Below, piece by piece: positions 1-12,905 of a DNA stretch of 64,000 bases. This DNA comes from Monarcha castaneiventris obscurior (taxonomy: Eukaryota > Chordata > Aves > Passeriformes > Monarchidae), in assembly GCA_026261815.1 (NCBI GenBank), contig JAMPIT010000230.1, positions 10,043,001 through 10,107,000 on the forward strand, read 5' to 3'. Every line of letters starts with the position of its first letter. Position 1 is the first letter of the stretch. The notes beneath the pieces are model-generated. The model saw only the letters and a program-made list of their open reading frames with translations, searched no databases and was not told the DNA's origin. Made by a program: the position numbers and the translations under genes.

Positions 1-3000
1 TACTGAGAAATTTAAATAAACATAGTTTATCAGAAATAAAAATTATAGGCAGATGGCAGACCTGTACATACACAGGTATACCTTTCCTGAGGCAGAGAGA
101 AGTAAACACTGCAGCAAATAAAAAATCCATCTGAAATATTACCAGGTGACAATCTTAGCACATATCAGAGGAACCAGTTTCTCAGAGCTAAGAAATATTC
201 ACTTCAGAATTCACAGAAAGGGACAAAACTGGGACCACTTCACAAGAGTAATTTAAATCACCTCATTGCTCAAATAATTAATTCCTTATGCAAGACATTA
301 CTTTGAAATCAGTGGGGTTGTTCACATAAGTGACAGCAGTGGGACCATGGAGAGGAGGAAGCTTTACTGGATTTAAAGAAAAACGTGTGGAGCTGTTCAA
401 AACTGGACCTGGTGCAACCCTTCTCACAGCTAACCTTTAACAAAATAAGCACTGTATTCAAGTCAGAGAAATACTGTCTCTTTCAGGCATATTTTAGATA
501 TATCCTTTTGAGACGTTTTTTTCAAGTCCAAACACAGAAATACATGCTTATGGGAACCATGTAATACAAAAGTTATAGAACATAACTTAAGCAAACTATG
601 GAGCAATGGCTATTGCAGTGAGGATCTACCAATGAAAACCAAAAGTTTTAACGCTGAACAGAAGTAATGAATTCTGATAGTCCAGATTCAAGTTTAAACT
701 GCTACAACTAACCACTATTGTACACTGAAGATATCTACCATATTTTTAGCTGCATCTATGAAAGAGTTCAGTAACTTCAGCCTAAAAAATTCAAAACACA
801 GATACAAGTTTTCAGCCAAAACAAAGTCAGAGCCAGCAGTAATTTTAATTGTCTTCACTAAATATTTTTGACCATGAGAGTATGTGTAAAATGGTTGCAG
901 TAGTAGTCCCAACAGCACAGGGGTATATAGGCTTTCTAGGGTGCACCACTTGCTAAGGAAGAATTTGCATGCCTAAAAGATTGTATTTTCTTCCAGTTCT
1001 AGTGGTTCCTGTAGCAAATGGATTTTTCTCTTCTTCCCAATCTTACTCTTTCCTAAAAATCTTGGGTTTGGAAGCAACAAGACAGTTCAGGACTTTTGCT
1101 TGGGGTCCTTGAGAACAAACCAAGGCTTTTGGAAATGCCTCCATACTCTGCCCATCTGCAGGAGCCCTGTTCTCTCCCAGCCTGCACAGGAGATTCAACA
1201 CTGTCTTTGGGCTGAAGACAGACCGGGAAAGACACATGGATGTTTGCTTTCTGCTTTTCCTCCTCTGGGGGGAAGACAGTTACATTGGCTGGGATGTAAC
1301 TCCCTGAATGTTTGGAGAGATACTTTGGACAGCATTGTCTGGAAAATACCTGTGTGCAGGGAGGTGGGAAACTGTACTGGGCTATTAGATTTCCCTTTTG
1401 TTCAAAGAAATAGAGCTTTCAAGAGGTGCTTCAAAGGGAGACAACTTCACCCTCAGTCTTTCCACAGAAGAATAACCCTAACTTCCAAACTTTTAACCAG
1501 ACAACAATATCAAAAGCAGTCCAGAAACAAAGGGTGAGGCAGTGATTGCAAACAACTGCTAAGATATTAACTGTACACAAGGTCTGCCAGTCTACAGGTC
1601 AGTTTTAACTAGACACTTGTTAAATACTTGGTATTGATCAAAATAACTTGCAAACACAGTAGCTGCAAAGCATATAGATACTTAAGTGTTACTCTGTGGC
1701 TTCTTTCACTCAGATACAAAAATTATGAATCCAGTCTGTGAAGTAAACAGAAATAAATGCAAACTGTGTGTCTACAAACAGACAAGCAGAGGAAGTGTTG
1801 CTAAAGCAGTCAGTAGGATAATTAAAAACCATTCCTCATGAAAAATAAAATGAACTAAAGAGCTCTATCTCCAAAGCCAGCTGAAGAGAAGATAGCAAAA
1901 TACTAAAAGACCAAACAAAACTAGTGTTTCCCTTTCCAGCCTGTTAGCAAGTCAGTTAATCTGTAAAGGATGACTGTGTCTCTAAAAAATATAACAACAA
2001 GAACTAACAAGACAAAGCTTTATCATCAGCCTGAGCCAAAAAAATTCAGGTGAGGCATTACTCAATGTTAAGTGCCTAAAACAAAACAAAATTAAAAGCT
2101 GAAGCTATCAAACAAGGCATTTTGGTATTTCCAATATACTTTCTTTCTGATACAGTTTTTCAGGACAAAAAGGGGTCTAAAATATCATACAGAAAATTAA
2201 GAGAAGACAGTTGCCTCCTTTTACTCAATATATTCCAGAAGCTACACACTTAGTTCACCAAACCCTCATGTACTGCAATAGGTTGATCTTTGAAGTTACT
2301 TCGCCTCCCTCATCCAAATACTACCTTGTTTGCAGGAGTAAATTTCTCTGTATCTTACCAGGTGCAGCTGATTCATTTAATACAAATAATCAATGGATCA
2401 GAAAAAGAATATACATATAATACCTTGAAAATTCACCTGACCAAGATACCGCTTGGCTTTATGTGCTGGCATTTCTGCTTCTGTAAAAGGTTACAAGGGA
2501 TTGAAAGGTATCCTCAGCACTCACAGTTTTAGTGAGGGTGATGAGAAGGAAATTTTTGAGTATAGTGCACCCAAACTATATGTGAACACCCTCATTACTG
2601 GACTGTTAGCTCTTCCTCCTCCTCCAATTGGAGAAATTTGCTTCACCCACCCCAAGATGGCTTTTCTTTTTTTTGAATACAGTAGTTTGTGTCAGAATTT
2701 CACTTACAGTTTGGGTTTGCTTTTCTAATTTTCAGAAAAAGTGAGAAAATATATTTTGGGTTAATTTGTAAATAGTTTACGCAACTGTCAATGAATCAAA
2801 AAAAGACAGATATTTTATAGAGAACTGACCTTTTCTGTATCAGGTCTCTTTCTTTACCTTAATTGTTATTCCTGTTCTATTGCAAGATTTTAGTGAAAAC
2901 ACTGTTAAAATGAGTTCATCCGTACTCATGAACCCACTCTTCATGAACTCTAAATCCTGTGCTGAAAGTTAAGGCAGAAACAGGGAGGTTGCTAATGGGC

Positions 3001-3780
3001 ACTTGTAAATGGGCATTTCTGGTGTTTCTATTACTTTAAAAGTTTTCTATCTGCCTAATTGTAGCTAATTATTACCATTTGAGGTACACAGCACAGAAGC
3101 CATGATTTTCTTCCTCACTCAATGGTCACAGAGCATGTGGGGTAGACCAAAGTCTAGAAGGATATCTGCAATTGTGACCCTTTCTCATTATCGGTTTCTA
3201 TTCTAAGTTATATCAGTACAGAGTTTATAAAATTGGAATGAATATTTAAAGTGAATTTAAAGCTTTCAGTGGCAACTTACAAGTAGATGTGACCAAGAAA
3301 GGATTAAGCCCATCATTTTGCTTAAGAGCTCAGATGGTTGGAATAATTGGATGATAGCTGTAGGGCATCCTTTTGGTCTATAATTAGGTCATTTCTTTCT
3401 CATCCCCTTGTGGTGTGCATAATTACAAATTAATTTGAAATCCCACTGTGAGTAAAAAAAATCATTTTAATATAATGGAAGTGCAAAAGCCACAGGATAT
3501 TATTTTTTTAAAGATTTTTAGAGTTTATGCTGAAATATTCTGGCCCAAAGTCATGTCCCTATGGACTGCAGGGCTCACATATGGTTTCTGTCTTGAATTT
3601 TATGTGGACACGGATAAGCTTTTTCTCCAAAATAAATGACATTTCATGACTACACCAGCCATAAGAGTTCTGATGGGCAACGGAACTGCCAGAGGGCTCC
3701 CAGGCAGCTCTAAATGTGGTGATATAGTCAACCATTTTACTCTTGCCATTTGAAATGTGTTTTTCTGCTTTTCCCCTGAA
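1..3780. other. Unique AT-rich DNA, no gene seen
   Basis: Only short unsupported open frames occur, the longest being 145 codons at 1100-1537 (plus), which opens on a non-ATG codon and matches no family I recognise. CpG is rare, about three in the first 720 bases. No CR1 tail, LTR signature, microsatellite or RNA gene is visible. Confidence 0.6.
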
Positions 3781-4380
3781 AGCGTTAAGTGTTGCCCAGC
3801 CCCAGCTAGCATACCTGCTCCTGTGTGCTGCAGGAGCTCACCCGTTTCATCTCCTGGCTGAGCAGTGCTGCTGGCAAGTTCCGCTTCCCTGCCTTTATCA
3901 CCCGCTGCGGTCGGATGCGTTGGACCTCCTGCCTGCCTGAATGCCGGCACAGGTAAAAACACGCACTCCTGACAAATGGATAACCCCAACCAGAGACAAT
4001 GTTTTGACTTGCTGAACTTCCTGTTGCGCTCAAAGTGTTTTCATCTCTCCCCAGCAATCTTGAAAGGGGTTGGTGAGAGGGTCCCAGGTGTGATCTGAGC
4101 ACCGGGAATGTCGACAGCGAGCCGGGGGCTGCACAGGGTGTGCACTCAGAGGCGAGAGGAGAAAGAAAGACTGTCAGTGCAGAGAACAAGGGTATCAAGA
4201 TTTGATCGCATTTGTAGGTGTCTTGTAAAAACTGTAGAACATCCCCTGCCGTTAGCATGATAAGATTAGACTTCTTGCCGAAAAAATTAAATAATAAAGA
4301 AACAAACGCAAAGAGAAGGAGGGGGAAAAAAAAAAGAAAAAAAGAAAGGGAACTGCTTAGATATAAGATCCGAAGTTCAT
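3781..4380. promoter_or_regulatory. CpG-rich block, candidate island or regulatory region
   Basis: By eye this 600-base block holds about 20 CpG dinucleotides, against roughly 0-1 per 200 bases in the surrounding DNA. It is GC-rich from about 3780 to 4160 and then passes into a purine-rich stretch (4300-4350). No TATA box or recognisable gene start lies beside it. It could be a weak CpG island (promoter of a non-coding transcript or an enhancer), an exon cluster, or an unrecognised GC-rich repeat. The sequence shows only the CpG enrichment; the role is inference. Confidence 0.35.
3834..3952 (+). other. Exon-like segment (candidate only)
   Basis: A pyrimidine-rich stretch ending in 'gtgctgcag' precedes position 3834, and the segment ends 'cacag' followed by 'gtaaaaac', a good donor match. 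The first frame is open through all 39 codons and the segment would be phase 0 in and phase 2 out. It sits inside the CpG-rich block. The encoded peptide (begins ELTRFISWLSSAAGK) matches no family I recognise. Splice-like sites flanking a 119-base open stretch can occur by chance, so this is weak. Confidence 0.18.
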
Positions 4381-6215
4381 TAGGAGTGTTCTTTATTGCA
4401 TAGCTCCAAAGCCAAGATGTGCTGGGGCATGTAGAAAAATAAGGAGGTGTTAAAAAGCTACTGAGCTTCTTAGTTTTCAAAACCAGTTCAAAGTCCCAGT
4501 CTTGGATTATTCACACTGTGACCTTGAGGCTTATTTGGGATGCCATAAAAACTGTATTCAGGAAGGAAGGAAGAGATTATTAAAAAGGAAAGAACTCCTT
4601 TTCATTCTAATAATGTCTTTAGAGCAACAATCTTTTTCTTTTACATAAAACCTTTCATTTGACTATATCAACATATTTGTTAGATTAAAAAAAAATAAAA
4701 TCTCAGCAGCACGAGGAAAACCTGGGGCAACCAATTAGGAAGAAGAGCTAGAGAAAGAGATTTGAATGTACTTATCACTCACAGGAGAGATATGTAACAA
4801 TAAGGTAACCTAGTCTTCTCATCCTAGAAATAAAGTAGTCATGCTAATAGGATATATCCATCACAATGTTTCTCTAGTGTAATGTCACTCTGCAGTTTTT
4901 GAAACCAGAAGTATTTTTAAATTTCCACAAGAAAATGAACCATCTAAATGTTTATTTTCATGTTTTCATTAGAAAAATGTTTAATTCCAAGAAAAAAGAA
5001 ATAAAATTATATTTTTTCAACTAAATCTCATTTCCTACTTGGAAAATTTTCCACTTTCTTCATGTAGCTTCTAGAGCAGAAATTACACATGAAGGTTATA
5101 TAAAAAGCAAATAAATATGTAGATGAAAGAATTAGCTGCTCTAATTGTAATTTGGCTTGCTGCTGTATTTAAAACATTATATTAATTAAAAATAGATTTT
5201 GTGTCTGCAATACAAGTAATATACCTGGGTGGGTAGTCTTCTACAGGGAAAAAATCTACCATAGAAATCTATTACTTATAGGTATTTACTTACCCTGTTA
5301 TGATTTTTTAAAGTAAATTATTTTGAATAGCTGGCGGCTATCAGTGAGAGTTCTTATACAAAAATAAATACAAGAGCCAAACCAGAATAATTATTGGGTT
5401 GCTTAAACTCAATTTCTTAAGATTTTTTTTGATCTCTCTAAACCACAATTTAAAAAATGGGTGGTCTCAAATTAGCTACTATATAATAGAGCTTAAATTA
5501 TGTGAGTGGTGAATTAACTCATTTCCCTCTAAGCCTTTGCAATTCTTTGTTTGCTATGTAAATAATTCATGACATTTTATTTATAACAGATCAGTGTAAA
5601 ATAGAATAATGTAATATTGTCCTTTTTTCTTTATTATTACCTTAATATACCTTAATGCTAGCAACAAGAAATACACCATTGACATACCATACACCATTGA
5701 ATTTAAAAGACAGAAAAACATTTATTCTTACTGTAAAGTTGCCCTACAATCATTCCCCTGTTCAGGAGTGTACTAATGGACTTGGAGTAAATAAATCCTG
5801 CTCACAGTTTGCCCACATTCCACCCCTCAGGATGCTACCAGAGCAGCACAACACTCACCTCAAACCTCAAAACCACTGGAATAAAACTTTGGTTTGATGT
5901 GTTCCTGACCCTCAGGCAATGCTTACAACAATTCATGAATGCGACTTGAGGTTTTATATGCATCTGGGAAGTCTGTGGTCTCTCAACCCTTAAAGTTTCC
6001 CAGGTGGTATTCTTCCCACTTCCTTCTACCTTTGCTTGGTTCAGATGCCTGGGGAAAATGGATGAAGATGGTAATTTAGAAATATAGCCCCTAAAAATGT
6101 TCTGATGTGGTCAGGAGAGAGAGGACGTTAAAAAAAAAAAAAAAAAGCTGAATGGACAATGGCAGTTCCACTCACAGCAAATATGAAACTTGTCAAATTC
6201 CTTTGTGTTCCACAT
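4381..6215. other. Unique AT-rich DNA, no gene seen
   Basis: Very AT-rich with numerous short A and T runs and no convincing ORF. The longest is 80 codons at 5655-5897, unrecognised. A poly-A run of 17 lies at 6130-6146. No repeat family was identified. Confidence 0.6.
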
Positions 6216-6295
6216 TAATGGTTTGTTTGGAAGGGACCTTAAAGATTATCCAGTTTCAAACCTCCTGCCATAGGCAGAGACACACTGGAGTTTAA
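6216..6295 (-). mobile_element. CR1 LINE 3'-end fragment
   Basis: Read on the plus strand, 'ttggaagggaccttaaagatt' followed by 'cctcctgccataggcagagacac' is the reverse complement of the conserved avian CR1 3' untranslated tail. The fragment is short and diverged, and the terminal octamer repeat is missing or degraded. Its limits are approximate. Confidence 0.7.
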
Positions 6296-9200
6296 AAATG
6301 TCATGAACATTTTCCTAAAATACGGGATTGTGGCAGATATGTGTTTTCTTTTAGACACCTGATATAAGTGAAAGAAGGAGGTCTAAAAGTGTGGGAGGCC
6401 AAGCTAGAGGTCCCCTAGACTCTGTTGGATATGAATGGTTACCTTCAGTGTGTATCTGTCTGAAACAGGACTTTTTCCATTCATGTCACTGCCTTAACCA
6501 CCCATCCTGAATCCTAGGCAGTCATCCTTCCTTCAGTGGAATTTCCTTCTCAGAACTATTTTACTTTTGATATGTGTTATTTCCCCAGCCACTCTCTCTA
6601 TGCTGTTCTGCAGCAAATTTTCTGGAGTGTTGCTAGGTGGAATAATTTCAGGAAGCAACTCACAGAATTAAACCAGATTTTAAGTGTGAAACTGATTTTC
6701 CATCTTAAAAGTCACAATACTCACCTCTGTGATGATATGCTGAAGCCACAGTGTTGGAATCCTGGGTTTTAGATTTATGAGATATAGTAATATATATTTT
6801 AATGTAATGTATATTCATGTAACAAAATTAAAGATTCTGGGTGTGGGTTTTCATTTCTTTTTTTCTTTCTTCTTCACAAATCTGTGTGTTCTGTTATTGG
6901 GTCAAAAATCCCACAGCGCAGGTCAGGAATAGTTAGTTATTGGGTTGTAAGTAAAAGCAGTCTACTTGGCAATTCATTATTGGGCAGATTAGAGTTTAAC
7001 TGGCCTTGGAAGTTAGAACTCTGGGCTATTTTTCCACCTTGTAACTAAGAAGCACATTCCATGCAGCTATGCCATAGATAAGAATATAATAAACAACAAA
7101 TTAGAAGAAAAGCCTGGCATCTCCTGTGTCATAATCCAAACTCTGAGCCAAAGAACTCAAGAGAAAGAAAAAAATAGCAGAGATATTAATACCACAGTAA
7201 ACGTTTGATTCCTTCATCAGGAGTGGAACAGAATTTACTGGTCTTGCAAATCTTACCAAAGATGCTAGAAGTCATAACACTTTCCTAGGAGGTGTTAGTT
7301 TAAGCAGTCTTTGGCCTGGCTGGCATCCTGGTACTAATCCAACCCTGCTTCACTGGGTAAAGGAGGAGCTTTTCCTCCAATTTGAATTCTGTTGGAGTTT
7401 CCCCTCTGCTTTTCTTTCCAGTATTTTCCCTTCCTACCTTAAATATTTCTCATTGGGCTATGTGGTCAGTTCCTCTCATTTTACATCCAGCTTTACCTTT
7501 CACTTCAGGAACATTACTCTTTTTCAGTAACATGCCATTCATTTTTGCCATGGGCCCCTAAACCCATTATTCAGTACCAGCAACACAAAGGAAGACACCC
7601 ATCCCTTGTGTCATCTTCTTGCAGGTGGTAATATGGTATAATGTGTGAGATACCTCACAGCACCTCACAGGAAGAGGGGTCTGCCTGTACCTGATCTGTT
7701 CCTGAGGACACTGGGAGTGGATAACAAAGACTTGTAAGTGTGTGTGACTGCAGTGTAGTCTCAGGACCAATACATATTTGGTAAGGCTAATGTCAGATTA
7801 AATAAATCTAATTTCAGATAAAGCTACTATTCTTGACACTGTACCATAAGATTAGTGTCCAATATTTGGTCTGATGTAAAATTTTAGGCATACTGTGCTA
7901 TGATGTGGTAGCCTAAAATTATTTTTTTAAATTCTGGTTTAAAATTGAAGCCCAGATCACCTGTGCCACTTCCCCCAAGCTTAGATCTATCAAAGCAGCT
8001 TTTCATAAACACAAAAATGGTATTCTGGTGTTTGCCAACAGGAACACTTCCCTGCATTCTATGTAGAATATTCTATATAGACACAAGATCTTATATGTTC
8101 TTTCTCTCATTGCAGAAAGGATTATTAGAATACCTAGACATTCTTGCTTTTTCGCTGTAGTAATAGAGATTTGACTTCCAGCAGGACTAGCTTTAGTTTC
8201 CAGATCTCGTGGTTGCAAATGAACATGTCAGCTGTGATCTTGGGATTATGCAAGGTATGGGATGCAGCTAAAACTTAATTAAAAGTTTTCATAAGCATTT
8301 TCTTAAGCTCCGAAGAGAAGAGAAAGGAAAAAAGAGCCTACATGAAAAAGCAGGCTGGATTGAGTTGACCACTACTTTTTAATGAAGCTCTACTTATAGG
8401 TTTAAACTCAGAAGTGACCATCCTGTCTGACCCCAAGTATAACAAAGGCCATAGATTTTCACCCAGGAATTTCACCCTTCCACTTAGTAACTCAGAGTTG
8501 ATTTGATCTTTTACAAAAACATGCAGCCTCTATTGAAAGTCACGAGGAGTTTATCCCTCCTCACCAGCAGACTTACACGTAATATTGCATACTAACAGTT
8601 GTCGCACTTCTCAGGTTACTCAGTCACTGACAGGAAAATCCATTTAAGAAACAAATCTATCCTGAGCAAACAGGCCTTTAATCTCTTGCATTATCTCCAC
8701 TGAAGGTGATTTTATTTGAGGAAGCTCAGGAAAAAAGGCTTTTGTAATGGCACTGCCTGCATGTGAAAGTGTCTAATGACTTTTTAACCCATTAGCCATC
8801 CATGGGATAACAATCTCAGATAAATGTGTTTCCCAGAAACAGATAGCTAGACAAAAAATGTCTACTAGTGGCATATTGGATTTTAATATTAGACACCGGA
8901 AAATCTTTATAGAAAAAAGAGTCTGTAAATGTTCAAACTACAGAAAAGCTCCATGTGAAACTACAGTTTTATAGGCAAAACAAAATTGCTCACCCACAAA
9001 ATCTGTCAATAGGAGTGTATGACCATTCCTCTGAAGGACCTAGGAAATGTGGATCACCATCACACAATTCTGAGGAACCCAACTCACCTTGGCTGAGTCC
9101 TTCTGTCACACAGCTTTTAGTCAGATTTCCTTTGCTTTGCTTCCAGTTCTGTGAATCTGTCCTTTTTCTTTTATTTTTTTTCTATTTCTTTTATTTTTCC

Positions 9201-10464
9201 TCCAATTTGCTAAGAAACACTTCCCAATTCAATAAATTGAAGAATAAAGATGAAATAAAGAAAAAAAGTTCCGAATTTTTGCAGAAAAAAATTAACACCC
9301 CTAAGCCTGATTTAATTTTCAACTCTTTTTGTCTTTATGTCTCAAATGCTGGCCCACCAACAATCTCTTGTAGCATGCCTGTATCTCAGTGAAGGTTCAT
9401 TCTCACTTCCCCTGTGAACCAGAACACTGAACAAGTGCCAGAGAGGGACAACCCCTGCCTGACAGGACTGCAGATTACAAAAAAAATTTAAACATGCATG
9501 TAAAGGGGAAGTAAAATGGTGTATTAAAAGCCACTTACAGGATAACAGGAGCACGGAGAGGATCTTCTAAGTCCAGCCATATCTAATCCCCCTGTGACTT
9601 GCATGCTTCTCAGTAGTACAGTTGGTTTTTTTCTGTAACGGTTTATTTCAGCTAAACCAGACAACACTTGGCTCTAAATGACATAGTTCATTCTGCAATA
9701 GCAGGGATCCTTTTGGAAAATGTGAGGCAAAATGCTCTAACATCAGTTGTGTGGAAATCAAACAGTAGGGGAAACTGTGCTGTCCATAAAGAACAGTATA
9801 CTGAGCTGTAGAGAATTATAAGCAGGAAAATAGCAATATCAAAAGGATCTGAGTAAATAAAAATAATTCAGGAAAGACTCTTCCCCATTTATTCATTCCT
9901 AATGAAAAGAACCAAACATACTAAGGAAGGAGTTACTATCATGGCTCTTCCCCTCTCCATTCCATGCCAAACCAATAACCGGAAATATAAAGGAAATTGA
10001 AACTAGTACTCTCTTCATGTGAGGTGATCCATTCTATAGGCCTGTATCAAAGGTCTGAGATTTTAATGGGTAATCAGCCATCTGGAGACATTCCCTCGAG
10101 GTGCCTGCATATTTTGATTACAGAAGAACTCAACAGTACAGCTCTGCTGCTCAGGATAAGCTTTCTGTGTCTAGTACCTTATATTATTAGACATATATTT
10201 TGTATTAATTTATACCTTGGGGAATTATGACACATTAGTTAGCAACTTGCAGAAATCACCTGTCTCTTTAAATTGACGTCAGGTGAAGCTCCTACAGCCA
10301 CAGAGTAAAAGCTTCCTCACACATGTGAAAAAAGGCCTCTCCCAGGGACCAAATGGTGATGAAAATGGCCACTTAGAAGCCTTCCACACCTGCAGTATTG
10401 CCAGCTCTTGACATTCAGGTCTCATGATTAAAACTTTAAAAGAGATCATGAAAATAGACTTTAT

Positions 10465-10586
10465 GCTTGTCTTTATGTTTTCTTTCTCTTTTTCTCTTTC
10501 CCTCTCTCTTTTTCATTCCTTCTTTCTCTCTCTCTTTCCTTCTTTCCTTTTTTCTTGCCTTCTTGCCTTCGTTCCAATTTTTTCTC
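10465..10586 (+). repeat. Polypyrimidine (CT-rich) tract
   Basis: About 120 bases made almost only of C and T, with local TTTC, CTTT and TCTC patterns and only a few interruptions. This is degenerate microsatellite-like sequence. The opposite strand is polypurine, a composition that can form triplex DNA if mirror symmetry is sufficient. Confidence 0.75.
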
Positions 10587-12885
10587 TGTCACTGTGAGGC
10601 CTTGGAAACTTCAAATCTTAAAAGCAAACACAGTGATTTTCACTGAACCACATTACTCTAGTAAATGATGTTCTCAGAAAAACATCAAATATTGCAAGGC
10701 TCACTAATAAAAACACTGTAGCTGGCAACATGGTTGAATGAATCATTCTCCCTAGGATTTTTGTATAGACCAAATATGCTGGCATGAGCAACTATTGTCT
10801 TCAAATAGAAGTGATGGAGCCAGAAGGAATGGTTGCAGCACAAAAGCTGTGACCTGTCCTGACTAAGCTCCTTTTTATATCTGGATTTGTTGATATCTAC
10901 TTGTTTATTCTTCTGTGAGCATAGTCAGAGTATGAATGATCTTTTGCAAACAGTCCTGCATCTGTCTTACAGATCTTCACAGACAGACATACAGCCAAAC
11001 ATAAACCAGCCGCAAAACAAACAGGTATTGCAATATTATGCTCAAGATTTTAAGTCTGGCTGAGAAGAGCATAAGAGCCTAGGCTCAGTGCCTGGTTTAC
11101 ATGTCTATTTGTTCATCTTACTCACTTAAAAACCAAAACCAGCCTCATGTATCCACCCATGAATAATTACAGATGTGTAAGCCAGTGTTATCCCTCATCA
11201 CCCACCTCCTTTCAAAATCTCACAGCTGATTTGTTGACCTTTTTTTTTTGGGTATGTGTGTATTTGTTCCTCCTGGGCTGTGAGCCTGCCCTCCTTTCTC
11301 CTCAGTAATGGAGTCCAGTTTTGTGTCTAGTCCCAACTTCACCATTCACTTGACAGAGTTAAAATTATCTATTTTAACACAAATCAGTTATAGCTCAAAC
11401 GTTCTGGCAATAAGGAAGGTGTATGTACTGCAAAAAAAAAACCTCATATGCTGTTTGAGATCTCATTCACTCTGTGACTGGAATTGAAATAAGGGGTTAG
11501 AGCAGGGCTCCCATGAAATTCTAAATGCTATGTCCAACACTGAAGTTGTCACGTGTCCTAGATATTTGTTGTACTTAAATCAGGAGGCATGCAGGCATTT
11601 ATCATAAAAATTCCCCAAGGGCCTTGACTTCTGTATCTCTATGTGCGTACAACCTCCTGAGGTCTCTCAGCCAACGACACCAAGGTCAAAGTCCCACCAA
11701 ATCTCTACATCCACAAATGAGGACCTCCTCTTCACAGGACCTAAAAGACTCAGGAACATAGTTTGAAAACAATTCCACAAGCATCCTTCCCTTTTTTTTT
11801 TTAAGCAGGAGCAGAGTAGGCGCTTATAGCCACCTCACCTATTCACTATTTTGAGGGTAAGAGCTTATGGAAAACATGAGGATACTCCACTCTACATAAC
11901 ATCTTTTCTACATGCTCTACTAACTTTTAAGCTATCCAGGTAGAGAAGAGCACACTAAAAGCCCTCCCACCAAAGGTTTTCCATTTTCTATAAAGGTATT
12001 AAAGATCTTCTAGTGAAGGAGGAAAATATAGACTAAGATGACCCTAAGCCTGTGGTTACAGCATTCAGCTTGCAAAAGGGCACAAAAAGTCATGGTTGTT
12101 GAGTTCTTAAGGCCTTTTCCGAATTAAACTTCCATGGGATAAAATAGAAGGGACTGGACAGACTCATTCGCTCTCTCAAAGTAAACTGCCGGAGAATGGG
12201 CGCTCCCTTTCCCAGTAGGCAGCAGAGATCATTTACCACGATCTTACCTGTCACCCTGGGAAAATGGGGTCTCCATTTATTGACCCCCAGTGAGCTGAGA
12301 TATGCAAAGAGGTGAGCTTCCTGCAGTTTAACTACAGGACTAATAGCTAAATTGCTCTCCCCACATCCTCTATGCTGTTATTAGAAAGAACAAATCATGA
12401 TTCTGGTTGTACTTTCAAAAGAAAATTTAGAGATGCTGACATGCAGAAGCTTCCTTGCTGAGAATTGCTCACAAGTGACAACACTATTTCAGAGTTCTCA
12501 GCAAAAGTCCTAAAATTAAGGGAGAGGGAACACTGGTATGTAAAACACTTCACTCATTAGTGCTTCTTTGTGACTAAATTAAGAGTTCCTGCTCACAGCC
12601 CTGTTTTAGGTATAGAGTCCAAGTATTGCATATCCTCAGCACTATAACCAGGACTTTTCTGGAAGAGCCTAGATGCAGATGCTAGGTTGTGCAACAGTCA
12701 GCATTTTGGTCCACCTCTCTGGTCAGAGGCTATAAACTAAGCATTCAGAAGTGAAATTACTCTCAAAAACATACGCTCAGCCCTCAAATTTCAGTCACCT
12801 TACTGAAATCTGAAAGGATACTTAAATATAAACCTGGAAAGGTGTATAAAGGCCTTATGTTCATGGATATTCTTCTAACATGTTT

Positions 12886-12905
12886 GACCCTGATAAATCA
12901 GGGTC
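12886..12905. repeat. Perfect inverted repeat, 9-bp arms
   Basis: The arms 'gaccctgat' and 'atcagggtc' are exact reverse complements separated by 'aa'. No T-run terminator, gene or transposon end adjoins it, so its meaning is unknown. It could be a factor-binding palindrome or chance. Confidence 0.6.

Noticed and set aside
3806..4480. 224-codon minus-strand ORF
   Set aside because: Longest frame outside the provirus, but a Phe/Leu/Ser-rich part is just translation of a purine-rich low-complexity stretch and the rest matches no known protein. The CpG cluster itself is retained.
9555..9595. Possible minus-strand CR1 scrap ('gatcttctaagtccagcc')
   Set aside because: Only about 40 weakly matching bases; could be chance.
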